From the NCBI GenBank assembly GCA_030706685.1, contig JAUZOA010000011.1:37030-101029 (forward strand): a DNA stretch of 64,000 bases. Reading direction: 5' to 3'. Below the pieces are notes generated by a model. The model searched no databases, was not told the origin of the DNA, and worked only from the letters and a program-made list of their open reading frames with translations. This DNA comes from Bacteroidota bacterium (GTDB lineage Bacteria; Bacteroidota; Bacteroidia; Chitinophagales; Chitinophagaceae). Shown piece after piece: positions 40,965-51,200 of the stretch. The position numbers and the translations under genes were made by a program. The first letter of the stretch is position 1. Every line of letters begins with the position of its first letter.

Positions 40965-42623
40965 TTATTGTTCTTCGATTCTCGTATGCCGCAATTCCAG
41001 CAGGTTAAGGCCATTCGCATTAAAACCCCTGACGTTGGTCTGAAATAATCTTACGGCCTTATCATACCATAGCGGCACTACCGGTGCATCATTGATCATT
41101 ATCTGGTCTGCCTGGCGGTAAAGCCTGTACCTCACAGAATCATTTTCTTCCGTCAGGGCTTTTTCAAACAACGCATCGAACCGGGGGTTTTTGTAACGGG
41201 TATAATTGGGTGGCGCCGGGTTTTTTGAATAAAAAACGGATAAATAATTCTCGGCATCGGGATAATCTGCTATCCAACTGCCACGGAAAAATAAAGCCCT
41301 CGAATTGGCAGTCATGTCCAGCAATAAGGATCTCTGAACCGTTTCTACTTCTACTTTAATACCGGTTTCCTCCAATTGACGGGCAATAAAGCTGGCCATC
41401 TCAGCATAGATAGCAATAGTCAGCAGTTTTATCGGGAGCAGGCCCTTTCCATCGGGGAAACCCGCTTCTGCCAGTAATTGTCTGCTCTTTTCCGGGTCGT
41501 AGACATATCCTTTGACAACCGATGAATCAAAAGAAGGCAAACCCATAGGAACAAAACCGGATTCAGCAGGAGTACCCAGCGAATTGCGCAGGTACAGGAT
41601 CATTTTACGGCGGTCAAATCCATAATTAATGGCTTGCCTGATCTTTTTCATCTTTAGCGGTGAATTTTTCAATAGTTCATTAGCCGTATCCATCAGTATG
41701 CCTAGGTATTCAATATTCAGGTAAGGATTGGCCTCTAATATGATCTTCCCCTGCCATTCTTTCCTGAGCGTTCCTTTTTTTGTCAGCACTTCATCCTTAA
41801 AGGAAGCGTCAATATCATTGATAAACTCCAGTTGCTTTTGACGGAATAATAGAAACTCCGTGGCTTTGCTGTCATAAAATGTGACCTTGATGCCATCAAT
41901 ATATGGTAACCGGTTACCGGCACTGTCTTTTTCAAAATAGTTGCCGTTCTTTTTCATTACCAGGGCCTGTCCTTCTTCCCATGCCATAAACCGGAAAGGT
42001 CCTGTACCAACAGGGTGGCGGCGAAAATCATTCCCATATTTTTCCACTGCTTCACGGGGCACTATAGAACAGTATTGCATGGAAAGAATACCGAGTATAG
42101 GATTGTAGGGCCGTGACAATCTTAATTGAAAAGTGGTGTCATCAATGACTTTAAAGGGTTGCAGTGAATCCACTTTCCGGTTGAATATCCATGAACCGGG
42201 ACTGGCTGTTTGTTTATCGATAATCCTCGAAAAACTATATTCCGCGTCTTTGGCAATGAATTTTCTCCCTTTACCATTTGCAAAAGCCGGGTCATCATGA
42301 AAAAAAACATCATCCCGCAAATGAAAAGTAAAAGTGAGCCTGTCATCAGAAATCGTCCAGCTTTTTGCCAGGGAAGGAATGATATGAAGGCTGTCATCTA
42401 TTTCCACCAGTGTATTGTACAACTGGTGAACAGGCCACATGATAGACTGGTTCTTGGCAAAAGCCGGATCTAAGGAAGCAATACCAGTTTGCTCATTATA
42501 ATGAAATATTTTCTTATCTTTTTTCCCGCCATTAAAGCAGCCGGAGACCAATAAGCAGTTACCGGCTGCCAGTAACCAATAAGCGGTAAGTAATAACCGG
42601 CTATTTTTTCTTTTAACAACCAT
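40965..42623 (-). CDS. family 5 (peptide/oligopeptide) solute-binding lipoprotein
   Basis: This protein has 552 residues from the ATG at 42623. A lipoprotein signal ends VSGC (Cys29). The mature protein has the SBP_bac_5 fold: LDPAFAKNQSIMWPVHQLYN, PSLAKSWTISDDRLTFTFHL, HPVGTGPFRFMAWEEGQALV, NYGFDRRKMILYLRNSLG, GYVYDPEKSRQLLAEAGFPD and the C-terminal RQADQIMINDAPVVPLWYDK. Such proteins capture oligopeptides for an ABC importer. No permease or ATPase gene lies beside it, so it is an orphan. The hydrophobic core of its signal peptide (residues 9-25) is encoded by a heptamer array. Confidence 0.9.
   Translation of the reverse strand: MVVKRKNSRLLLTAYWLLAAGNCLLVSGCFNGGKKDKKIFHYNEQTGIASLDPAFAKNQSIMWPVHQLYNTLVEIDDSLHIIPSLAKSWTISDDRLTFTFHLRDDVFFHDDPAFANGKGRKFIAKDAEYSFSRIIDKQTASPGSWIFNRKVDSLQPFKVIDDTTFQLRLSRPYNPILGILSMQYCSIVPREAVEKYGNDFRRHPVGTGPFRFMAWEEGQALVMKKNGNYFEKDSAGNRLPYIDGIKVTFYDSKATEFLLFRQKQLEFINDIDASFKDEVLTKKGTLRKEWQGKIILEANPYLNIEYLGILMDTANELLKNSPLKMKKIRQAINYGFDRRKMILYLRNSLGTPAESGFVPMGLPSFDSSVVKGYVYDPEKSRQLLAEAGFPDGKGLLPIKLLTIAIYAEMASFIARQLEETGIKVEVETVQRSLLLDMTANSRALFFRGSWIADYPDAENYLSVFYSKNPAPPNYTRYKNPRFDALFEKALTEENDSVRYRLYRQADQIMINDAPVVPLWYDKAVRLFQTNVRGFNANGLNLLELRHTRIEEQ
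42549..42597. repeat. 7-bp-period array forming a signal-peptide core
   Basis: Seven heptamers, two of them identical (CAATAAG at 42549 and 42577). Because three heptamers make seven codons, the protein shows a seven-residue rhythm (LLLTAYW, LLAAGNC, LLVSGCF). Confidence 0.7.
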
Positions 42624-42667
42624 ATTCCTTTTGAACAATTAAATTTACAATTCAAATACATTCAGGC

Positions 42668-44356
42668 GTGAAATACTTTTTTAGAACGAACACAGTTTTT
42701 CTGTTTTTACTAATCGCTAAACTTTCATCCGGTCAATATACTCACCAGGACACCCTGAGAGGGAGTATCACACCGGAAAGGGCATGGTGGGATGTGCTGA
42801 AATATGATATTGCTGTTAAGCCTGATTATGATTCAAAGACCATTAAAGGACAGGTTTCTATTCTTTTTAAAGTAGTAAAGCCTGGAAATGTAATGCAAAT
42901 TGACCTGCAGGCCCCATTGATAATCGATAGCTTCTCCCTGGCAGCGCACTCTCCTTCTGCAAAGGATAAGTTTTGGCGACCCAATGATCAATCGTTAATG
43001 AAGCATGATGGCAACGTATGGTTAATCAATTTACCCGAAGGTTTAAAAAATAGTTCGACAAACTCAATTACCATTTATTATCATGGCAGTCCCCGGATAG
43101 CCGTAAATCCGCCCTGGGATGGTGGTTGGATCTTTACCAAAGATGAAAAAGGCCGTCCCTGGATGACAGTAGCCTGCCAGGGACTTGGAGCCAGCGTGTG
43201 GTATCCCTGCAAGGATCATCAAAGTGATGAACCCGATAACGGCGCCTCACTTACCATAACAATTCCGGATACATTAGTAGCAGTGGGAAATGGCAGGATG
43301 ATTAATAAGAAAACCAATGATAATGGGACCACTACCTGGACCTGGGAAGTGAAAAACCCTATTAATAACTATGATATTATTCCTTATATCGGCAAATATG
43401 TAACCTGGCACGAAGAGTATATGGGTGAGAAAGGAAAATTAGATTGCAATTATTGGGTAATGGATTATAATTTGGAAAAGGCAACCAAACAATTTGACCT
43501 CAATGTAAAACCCATGCTGAACTGCTTCGAACACTGGTTTGGCCCTTACCCATTTTATGAAGACGGCTATAAACTAGTAGAAACGCCCCACCTGGGAATG
43601 GAGCATCAAAGTGCGGTGGCTTATGGCAATCATTATGTAAACGGTTATTATGTGGGTGGCGGCAATGGCCGCGATTTATCAGGCAGCGGATGGGGAATGA
43701 AATGGGATTATATCATTGTGCATGAAAGCGGTCATGAATGGTTCGGTAACAATATTACTACCAATGATATTGCTGATATGTGGATACATGAAGGCTTTAC
43801 TGACTATTCAGAAACCCTTTTTGTAGAATGCCAGTACGGCAAAGCGGCCGCCGACCAATATGCGCAGGGGCTCCGGCGCAGTATTTCCAACCGTAAACCG
43901 ATTATTGGACCCTATGGAGTAAACAAGGAAGGCAGCGGGGACATGTATAATAAAGGGAATAACCTGCTCCACACCATCCGGCAGGTGATCAATGATGATT
44001 CTTTGTTCAGGCAAATCTTAAGAGGGCTGAATAAAGAATTCTATCACAAAACAGTTGACTCAAAAGACGTCGAATCCTATATATCACAAAAATCAGGAAA
44101 AGACCTGTCGCGGATATTTGATCAGTATTTACGAACGATTAACATACCTGTACTGGAATACAAAATCAATGGCGATGCGCTTTCTTTCCGGTGGACAAAC
44201 TGTATTGCCGGGTTTGATATGCCGGTAAAAATATCTTCCGGCGGAACGGATAGCTGGATTCATCCAAAAGAAGAATGGCAGGAAGAGAAAGGGTTCACTC
44301 AAAACAGCCCGGAGTTTGATAAAAATTTTTATATCACTATCAAAAAAGTTGAGTAA
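42668..44356 (+). CDS. secreted M1-family metallopeptidase
   Basis: This 562-residue protein starts at a GTG (42668), which gives a clean signal peptide (KYFFRTNTVFLFLLIAKLSS followed by GQ). The N-terminal beta domain (WWDVLKYDIAVKPDYDSKTI) precedes the thermolysin-like domain. There the exopeptidase motif (GLGMEHQ-like LGMEHQSAVAYGN) and the zinc site HESGHEWFGNN (His352) with the distal Glu in WIHEGFTDYSE are intact. The large C-terminal helical domain of aminopeptidase N is missing, as in the short secreted M1 branch of Bacteroidota. It probably removes N-terminal residues from peptides outside the cytoplasm. It is divergent from the solute-binding lipoprotein gene (about 44 bp apart). 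Confidence 0.9.
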   Translation: MKYFFRTNTVFLFLLIAKLSSGQYTHQDTLRGSITPERAWWDVLKYDIAVKPDYDSKTIKGQVSILFKVVKPGNVMQIDLQAPLIIDSFSLAAHSPSAKDKFWRPNDQSLMKHDGNVWLINLPEGLKNSSTNSITIYYHGSPRIAVNPPWDGGWIFTKDEKGRPWMTVACQGLGASVWYPCKDHQSDEPDNGASLTITIPDTLVAVGNGRMINKKTNDNGTTTWTWEVKNPINNYDIIPYIGKYVTWHEEYMGEKGKLDCNYWVMDYNLEKATKQFDLNVKPMLNCFEHWFGPYPFYEDGYKLVETPHLGMEHQSAVAYGNHYVNGYYVGGGNGRDLSGSGWGMKWDYIIVHESGHEWFGNNITTNDIADMWIHEGFTDYSETLFVECQYGKAAADQYAQGLRRSISNRKPIIGPYGVNKEGSGDMYNKGNNLLHTIRQVINDDSLFRQILRGLNKEFYHKTVDSKDVESYISQKSGKDLSRIFDQYLRTINIPVLEYKINGDALSFRWTNCIAGFDMPVKISSGGTDSWIHPKEEWQEEKGFTQNSPEFDKNFYITIKKVE

Positions 44357-44380
44357 GTAATGGGTTAGGGAGCTTTCGCC

Positions 44381-44415
44381 CATTGTCTATTGCTCATTGA
44401 CCATTCACCATTCAT
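44381..44415. repeat. 7-bp-period array upstream of the flippase gene
   Basis: Five heptamers of the type CATTCAC (44402) and CATTGAC (44395) fill the spacer between two plus-strand genes. CATTCAC also builds the array at the pntAA stop (24229), so this word recurs. Confidence 0.6.
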
Positions 44416-44427
44416 TACCTTTAATTC

Positions 44428-45930
44428 ATGAGTACCATTCGTAAGCAAAGTATCCTTTCTTCGGGACTCATTTATATCGGCTTTGCTTTTGGCCTCCTGA
44501 ATACTTATTTCTTTACCAAACAACATCTCTTTACAGAAGAACAGTACGGGCTTACCGGTATTTTTGTTGCGATTGCCAGCATGATGATGGCATTCTCGGG
44601 CATGGGAATGTCCTCTTATATTGCGAAGTTCTATCCCTATTATCATGATCACCTGCCTCCTGCCAAGAATGATATGCTTACCTGGGCTCTTTTAATAAAC
44701 ACAATAGGATTTATTCTTGTAATTATAGCGGGCGTAGTGTTAAAGCATATCATCATCAGGAAATTTTCCCAGAATTCAGAACTGCTGGTACATTACTATT
44801 ATTGGATCTTTGCACTTGGCTTCGGTCTTTCCATCTATACAACGCTGGAAGTATATGCGTGGAGTAAAGGTAAATCTGTTTTGACCAATTTCTTAAGAGA
44901 AGTTCAATGGAGGATGCTCACCACGATCCTGATTGTGCTTTTTGCTGCAAATATTATTAAGGACTTTGACCTGTTTATAAAGCTATATGCCTTTACTTAT
45001 CCCGCCATTGCAATTATCCTGTTTACTTACCTGGCTTTTACAAAAAAAATTTACTTTACTTTTTCAATAAGTAAAGTAAGCCGGCGGTATTTCGGGAAGA
45101 TAATTTCCTACAGCTTCTTTATTTATTCAAGCCTGATCATATTTACAGTTTCCCAGGTATTTGATAGCATCGTGATTGCTTCTTTAAGCGGCCTGGGGAA
45201 GGCTGGGATCTTTGCACTGGCCCAGCTGATGGGAAGTGTAATACAGGCGCCACAACGGGGAATCATATCAGCATCGCTTTTACATCTTTCGAGAGCCTGG
45301 AAAGAAAAGAATATGCCCCTGATCCGGAGAATATACCAGCGTTCCTCCATTAATCTCCTCATTTTTGCATCGGGCATCTTTGTGCTCATTGCTCTTAATT
45401 ATAAAGAAGCTATTCTTACGTTTCGGTTGAAAGAAACCTTTTTACTTGGATTCAATGCTTTTATATTAATAGGACTTACCCGTATCGTGGATATGGGTAC
45501 TGGTCTTAATTCCCAGATCATTATCACCTCCACCCGGTGGCGATTTGAACTGATCAGCGGGGTAATATTGCTGATATTGATCCTGCCGCTTACTTATATC
45601 CTTACCAAACAATATGACATTCTTGGCCCGGCTATTGCCAGCCTGGTATCAACCACTATTTACAATACTATCCGGATTGTATTTTTATGGAAAAAATTCA
45701 GGCTATTTCCTTTTACCATTCAATCGGCTTATACAATACTACTCGGGGCTTTAAGCTTTGGCATATCTTATTTTCTGTTTTCCAACCTGCATGGGCTGCC
45801 GGGATTAATCCTTCGCAGCCTGGTGTTTATTATTTTATACGGGGTGGGGGTCATCTATCTCAGGCTTTCACCGGATGTGAAGCCTGTATGGCAAACTATC
45901 AAAAAAAGATTGAAGCGGAGAAAAGATTAA
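44428..45930 (+). CDS. polysaccharide/lipid-linked oligosaccharide flippase (Wzx-like)
   Basis: This 500-residue protein has about 12-14 transmembrane segments and the MOP/MATE superfamily pattern of polysaccharide exporters: an N-terminal SSGLIYIGFAFGLLNTYFFT, the AKFYPYYHDHLPP loop, and a second-half LFLIGLTRIVDMGTGLNSQI-like segment (LIGLTRIVDMGTGLNSQ). It probably flips undecaprenyl-linked glycans across the inner membrane. There are no glycosyltransferase genes nearby, so the cargo is unknown. The last four bases overlap the convergent NlpC/P60 gene, both stops being read from TTAA. Confidence 0.8.
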   Translation: MSTIRKQSILSSGLIYIGFAFGLLNTYFFTKQHLFTEEQYGLTGIFVAIASMMMAFSGMGMSSYIAKFYPYYHDHLPPAKNDMLTWALLINTIGFILVIIAGVVLKHIIIRKFSQNSELLVHYYYWIFALGFGLSIYTTLEVYAWSKGKSVLTNFLREVQWRMLTTILIVLFAANIIKDFDLFIKLYAFTYPAIAIILFTYLAFTKKIYFTFSISKVSRRYFGKIISYSFFIYSSLIIFTVSQVFDSIVIASLSGLGKAGIFALAQLMGSVIQAPQRGIISASLLHLSRAWKEKNMPLIRRIYQRSSINLLIFASGIFVLIALNYKEAILTFRLKETFLLGFNAFILIGLTRIVDMGTGLNSQIIITSTRWRFELISGVILLILILPLTYILTKQYDILGPAIASLVSTTIYNTIRIVFLWKKFRLFPFTIQSAYTILLGALSFGISYFLFSNLHGLPGLILRSLVFIILYGVGVIYLRLSPDVKPVWQTIKKRLKRRKD

Positions 45931-46652
45931 CGCGTACCCAGTGGTTTTTCTATCCTGCCAACACCAAGAAAACGTCTCAGGTAATAGGGGTCAAACAGGT
46001 CACTCACGGTTACACCCTTTGCAACAGAAGCATGAGCGAATTTGTTATTCCCAACATAAATACCTACATGGGATACTCCCCCAGTGGTATTAAAGAAAAC
46101 AAGATCACCTTCCTTCATTTCGGTTGCTGAAATACGATTGGTCACTTTAAACTGTTCAAAAGCAGTACGGGGAATAGCCATGCCAAAGGCCGAAAGATAA
46201 ATAGCCTGTACAAAGGCGGAGCAATCAATACCGCTTTTGGAAGTGCCGCCCATAAGGTAACGCGTACCATACCAATCATCAATACTTTTAAATAGCTCTG
46301 TAGCCTGTATCTGCGCGGGATCAGTTCCCAGCAAAGCCGCATACTTCAATTGCAAGGCAGAATTATTTTCGGAAGAGGAGGATGAATTAGCAGTCGTTGT
46401 TATTTCTGTAACAGGTGTTACAGTTACATTCTTATCAGCTTTTGCGTCGGGGATAGTATTAGCAAGTTGAGGGTTGGCCGTTATTTGATCGAGGAATTTT
46501 ACATCAGCTTTTTTATTATTCGCAGTTGTGGGCTTAGAAGCGGGTGGCGGGGCCGCAGCCTGTTTATTTACGGCGGAGCCTGCAGGACGCATGCTTGAAC
46601 AGCTGGCCAGCAAAAAAATAACTACCACTGCGACAATTGAATTCCTGATCAT
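45927..46652 (-). CDS. NlpC/P60 (C40) cell-wall peptidase lipoprotein
   Basis: This 241-residue protein has a lipoprotein signal with lipobox LASC (Cys18), then an Ala/Pro/Thr-rich linker to about residue 95. The C-terminal NlpC/P60 domain has DWYGTRYLMGGTSKSGIDCS (catalytic Cys144), EMKEGDLVFFNTTGGVSHVG (His) and GIYVGNNKFAHASVAKGV. It cleaves peptide crosslinks or stems of peptidoglycan, and is likely tethered to the outer membrane. Confidence 0.9.
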   Translation of the reverse strand: MIRNSIVAVVVIFLLASCSSMRPAGSAVNKQAAAPPPASKPTTANNKKADVKFLDQITANPQLANTIPDAKADKNVTVTPVTEITTTANSSSSSENNSALQLKYAALLGTDPAQIQATELFKSIDDWYGTRYLMGGTSKSGIDCSAFVQAIYLSAFGMAIPRTAFEQFKVTNRISATEMKEGDLVFFNTTGGVSHVGIYVGNNKFAHASVAKGVTVSDLFDPYYLRRFLGVGRIEKPLGTR

Positions 46653-46860
46653 GAGACTTTTTTACAGTTCCCGGAGCTTTGCAAAACCTTGCCTGCCGGC
46701 CTTCCTGATCCGCAGAAAGGGTCTGCAAAAATATACTTTAATCCTATTAAAAAACAATGTCATAGCCATGAAATTTGATTTTAGAAATCGTTTTTTTACT
46801 AAGTAACTGTTATCAAGTGTTTTAGCCTGAAACTGCCTGAATGACTAAGATCAATTACGA

Positions 46861-46890
46861 TTGAACAGAATTATAATTCATCTATCTTGT
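46861..46890 (+). promoter_or_regulatory. candidate promoter of the YncE-like gene
   Basis: A TTG at 46861 is followed after 19 nt by TATCTTGT (46883), a 6-of-8 match to TAnnTTTG, 12 bp before the ATG. Spacing is right; the boxes are weak. Confidence 0.3.
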
Positions 46891-46901
46891 TATCCACAGA
46901 T

Positions 46902-48125
46902 ATGCGAAGGCCATTTCTATATATAGGAATATTATTGATTATGATCGGGTTCCTCGGCGTCCGCAATAAAGGGAAAACTGCCCCGGTTCTTATTGCTTCT
47001 GCCGATACTGTCATTTCTTTGCCGGCACCCGACAGCAATATACAGGAACCCCGTTTTTATTCATCTCTCGAGTACATCAAAGCAGAATTACTGCGGGCGG
47101 CGCCCGGAACCAAATCTGTTTTGTTCAATTCGGACGGCTCACGCCTTTATGCGATGAATCTCGAAGGCATGAGTATTTATGAATTTGACAGGGCTTCGAG
47201 AAAAGTAATGAGAGAATTCAAATTCAAACCTACAAAAGGAACAGGCTGGGATTACGAGGAAGATAAACCCATTCCCTCTTACGAGGAAAAACCCGTGGAA
47301 GCCTGCCTGAGCCATGATGACAAAATATTATGGGTATCACTTCATAATGCAGAAGGTATTGTTCCCATCAGGATAGATTCACTAGAAGCCAACAGGGATA
47401 TCCCCGGTGACCAGGTTACAAAAAAGGTAACGGTGATTTATCCCGGCAGCGCCCGTAAAGATTCATTTAATGTACCCCTGATCAAAACAGGCAAGACTCC
47501 AAAAATAATTTCCAAAACAACTGATAATAAATTCCTGCTCGTCAGCAACTGGCATTCTTATACGGTAAGTGTTCTGGAAATAGATAAGGACCAATATCCT
47601 TTCGGAAAAGTAATCAGCACGATCCCGGTGCCCTCCATTCCAAGAGGAATTGTGGTGGACGACAAGAATAAAAGATCCTATGTGGCCATTATGGGGGGAG
47701 CAACTGTAGAAGTCATCAATAATGATACATGGAAAAGAGATACGGTTATGAATGTAGCTTCCAACCCAAGGCATATCGTTCTTGATACCAGCGGTCATCT
47801 TTTTGTTTCCTATAATAAATTAGCTAAAATCGCCTGCGTTGACCTGGCAACCGGCAATACATTGTTTTCAACGCCTACCCATACACAGCCAAGAACGATC
47901 ACCCTCTCGAAGAATCAAAAATTCCTCTTTGTAACCTGCTATGGCGGTGACACACTTGATGTTTTTAAAATAAATAATGACAGCTTTGCCAAAACGGCTT
48001 CCATCCCGTGTAAAGGGCATCCCGTGGGTGTGGATGTTTTTGAAAACAATGATCAACTCGAAGCCTGGGTATGCAGTTATACCTATGGGACGATCAGTGT
48101 GTTTAGTTTTAGAAAGAAGAAATAG
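46902..48125 (+). CDS. YncE-like beta-propeller protein
   Basis: This protein has 407 residues from the ATG at 46902. A single N-terminal hydrophobic segment (FLYIGILLIMIGFLG) anchors or exports it. The rest is a repeated-blade beta-propeller of the YncE/surface-layer type: GTKSVLFNSDGSRLYAMNLE, ACLSHDDKILWVSLHNAEGI, NKFLLVSNWHSYTVSVLEID, VPSIPRGIVVDDKNKRSYVA, NPRHIVLDTSGHLFVSYNKL and NQKFLFVTCYGGDTLDVFKI. YncE relatives bind DNA or proteins in the periplasm, but no ligand can be read here. It is followed by dnaE but has its own spacer. Confidence 0.78.
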   Translation: MRRPFLYIGILLIMIGFLGVRNKGKTAPVLIASADTVISLPAPDSNIQEPRFYSSLEYIKAELLRAAPGTKSVLFNSDGSRLYAMNLEGMSIYEFDRASRKVMREFKFKPTKGTGWDYEEDKPIPSYEEKPVEACLSHDDKILWVSLHNAEGIVPIRIDSLEANRDIPGDQVTKKVTVIYPGSARKDSFNVPLIKTGKTPKIISKTTDNKFLLVSNWHSYTVSVLEIDKDQYPFGKVISTIPVPSIPRGIVVDDKNKRSYVAIMGGATVEVINNDTWKRDTVMNVASNPRHIVLDTSGHLFVSYNKLAKIACVDLATGNTLFSTPTHTQPRTITLSKNQKFLFVTCYGGDTLDVFKINNDSFAKTASIPCKGHPVGVDVFENNDQLEAWVCSYTYGTISVFSFRKKK

Positions 48126-48143
48126 CTATTAGTCACTAGCGTT
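48123..48143. repeat. short 7-bp-period array downstream of the YncE-like gene
   Basis: Three heptamers start TAG (TAGCTAT at 48123, TAGTCAC at 48130). A further pair (GGCTAAC, AGCTAAC) occurs near 48222, just upstream of dnaE. Confidence 0.4.
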
Positions 48144-48248
48144 AAATTCTGGCTACTAACAAGTAATACACATTCTTTTTAAATTGCTAAAACAATCGGA
48201 AATTTGAGGCATAGAATTGTTGGCTAACAGCTAACCACAATTACAAAC

Positions 48249-51200
48249 ATGAAATTCTCCCATCTCCACGTTCATACCCAGTTTTCCTTGCTTGACGGGG
48301 CCGCCTCTATTCAAAAATTGTATAAGAAAGCCATAGCCGACGGAATGCCGGCGCTTGCCATTAGTGATCATGGCAATATGTTTGGCGTATTTGAATTTGT
48401 GGCCGAAGCGCATAAACACAAGGATGAAAACGGGAACCTGAAAGTAAAACCTATTGTTGGCTGCGAATTTTATATAACCGCCAACCGTCATATTAAAACT
48501 TTTACCAAAGAACAAAGAGACCAGCGCCATCACCAGATATTACTGGCCAAAAACGAAGAAGGTTATCGCAACCTCGTAAAACTTACTTCGCTCGGGTTCA
48601 TTGAAGGAATGTACAGTAAGTATCCAAGAATTGATAAGGAACTTATTCTCCGTCATCATAAAGGATTAATTGCGACTACCTGTTGTCTTGGCGCCATGGT
48701 GCCACAGGCCATCCTGAAAAAAGGGGAAGAAGAAGGTGAGAATGAATTCAAATGGTGGCTGAATATTTTCCAGCAGGATTATTATGTGGAATTGCAGCGG
48801 CATGGAATGCCTGAACAGGATAAAGTGAATAAGGTACTGGTAAAACTCGCTAAAAAATACAATGTAAAGATCATCGCCAGTAACGATTCACATTATGTGG
48901 ACCAGGAAGATTTCAACGCGCATGATATTTTACTTTGTATCAATACCGGGGAGAAGTTAGCTACACCCGCTCTTCGTGAATTTTCGGACGATGACATATA
49001 TATAAAGGATAAACGCTTCGCATTTCCCAATGACCAGTTTTATTTTAAAACTACGGGGGAAATGAGCAAGGTATTCCACGATCTGCCGGAGGCTATCGAC
49101 AACACCAATGAGATAGTTGATAAAATTGACCTGCTCAATCTCAAAAGAGATATCCTTCTTCCTTTTTTCCAGGTGCCGAAAGAATTCTCATCACAGGATG
49201 AATACCTTGAACACCTTACCTGGGCCGGGGCCAAACAACGTTATACAGAAATTACACCGGAAATAGATGAAAGAATACGCTTTGAGCTTTTTACTGTAAA
49301 AACCATGGGCTTTGCCGGTTATTTTCTTATCGTAAGTGATTTTATAAAAGCCGGGAGGGATAAAGGCGTATTTATCGGCCCTGGTCGCGGTTCTGCCGCG
49401 GGCTCTGTTGTCGCTTATTGTACCGGCATCACCAATATTGACCCGATCAAATACAATTTACTGTTTGAAAGATTTTTGAATCCTGACCGTAAGTCCATGC
49501 CCGATATTGATACGGATTTTGATGACGAAGGAAGACAAAAAGTAATTGATTACGTGGTTGACAAATACGGCAAGAACCAGGTAGCGCAGATCATTACCTA
49601 TGGTACAATGGCGGCCAAGATGAGTATCAAAGATGTGGCAAGAGTAATGGACCTGCCTTTGCCGGAATCGAATGCGTTGACCAAACTGGTTCCTGAGCGA
49701 CCGGGTATAGAATTAGGAAGAGTGCTGCATGCGCCCATGAAAGCAAAGGAGGGCGAAAAATCACTGGAAGAAAAAGATGGTCTTGGAAATGATGACCTGG
49801 AGAATGTAAAAAAACTCCGCGATATATATAAGCAAACGGATACCGTATTAAGCAAAGTGCTGCACGAAGCCGAAAGACTTGAAGGTTCGGTACGAAATAC
49901 CGGCATTCATGCGGCCGGCATTATCATTGCCCCAAAAGACCTGACCGAGCTGATCCCGGTTGCAACTTCTAAGGAATCTTCCCTGTGGCTAACCCAGATT
50001 GAAGGAAACGTGATCGAAGAAGCCGGCGTTATCAAAATGGACTTCCTGGGATTAAAAACATTGACCATTATTAAGAATGCGCTTAATCTTATCAAACAAA
50101 ATCATTCCCTGGAAATTGATATTGATAAGATACCATTGGATGATAAAAAGACCTTTGAATTGTACCAGCATGGTTCTACCATCGGTACCTTCCAGTTTGA
50201 AAGTCCGGGTATGCAGAAATACCTGCGCGAACTTAAACCGGACAAGTTCGGCGACCTGATCGCTATGAACGCGTTGTATCGTCCGGGCCCTATTGCCTAC
50301 ATTCCCAATTATATTGACCGTAAACATGGCCGGGAACCTATTTCGTATGACCTGCCCGAGATGACGGAAATCCTGGAAGAAACCTATGGTATCACGGTTT
50401 ACCAGGAGCAGGTGATGTTGCTGGCGCAAAAGCTGGCCGGCTTCAGCAAGGGCGACGCGGACGTATTGCGGAAGGCAATGGGTAAAAAGCAAAAGTCAGT
50501 GCTGGATAAGATGAAAGAAAAATTCATCAAAGGAGCTACAGCAAAATTATTGCCCGCTGAGAAGCTGGAAAAGATCTGGACCGACTGGGAAGCGTTTGCC
50601 CAGTACGCTTTTAATAAATCTCATTCTACCTGTTATGCTTATGTAGCCTACCAGACAGCCTATTTAAAAGCGCATTATCCTGCGGATTATATGGCAGCCG
50701 TTTTAAACAATGCCGGCAGCATCGATAAGATCACATTCTTCATGGAAGAATGTAAACGAATGGGCATAAAAGTACTTGGCCCTGATATCAATGAATCATT
50801 GAAAGGATTTGCTGTTAATCAAAAAGGGGAGATCCGTTTTGGTCTTGGTGGTTTGAAAGGTGTGGGAGAAGCGGCCCTGGAAAGCATTATCGAGGAAAGA
50901 AAAAAAGGCGGTCATTTTAAAACAACCTTTGATCTTATCAAACGTGTCAACCAGCGTACCGTTAATAAGAAAACAATGGAGAGTCTCGCGTATGCCGGAG
51001 CTTTTGATTGTTTCCCGGAGCATCATCGCGCCCAGTACTTTTATACTCCGCCGGAGGAAACGGTTACAGGATTGGAACGCATCATCAAATATGGCCAGGT
51101 GATTCAAACGCAAAATGCAACGACCGCCAATACATTATTTGGCGACTTGCCGGTCACTATGGAAATACCGCCGCCGAGATTACCCGAATGTGAACCCTGG

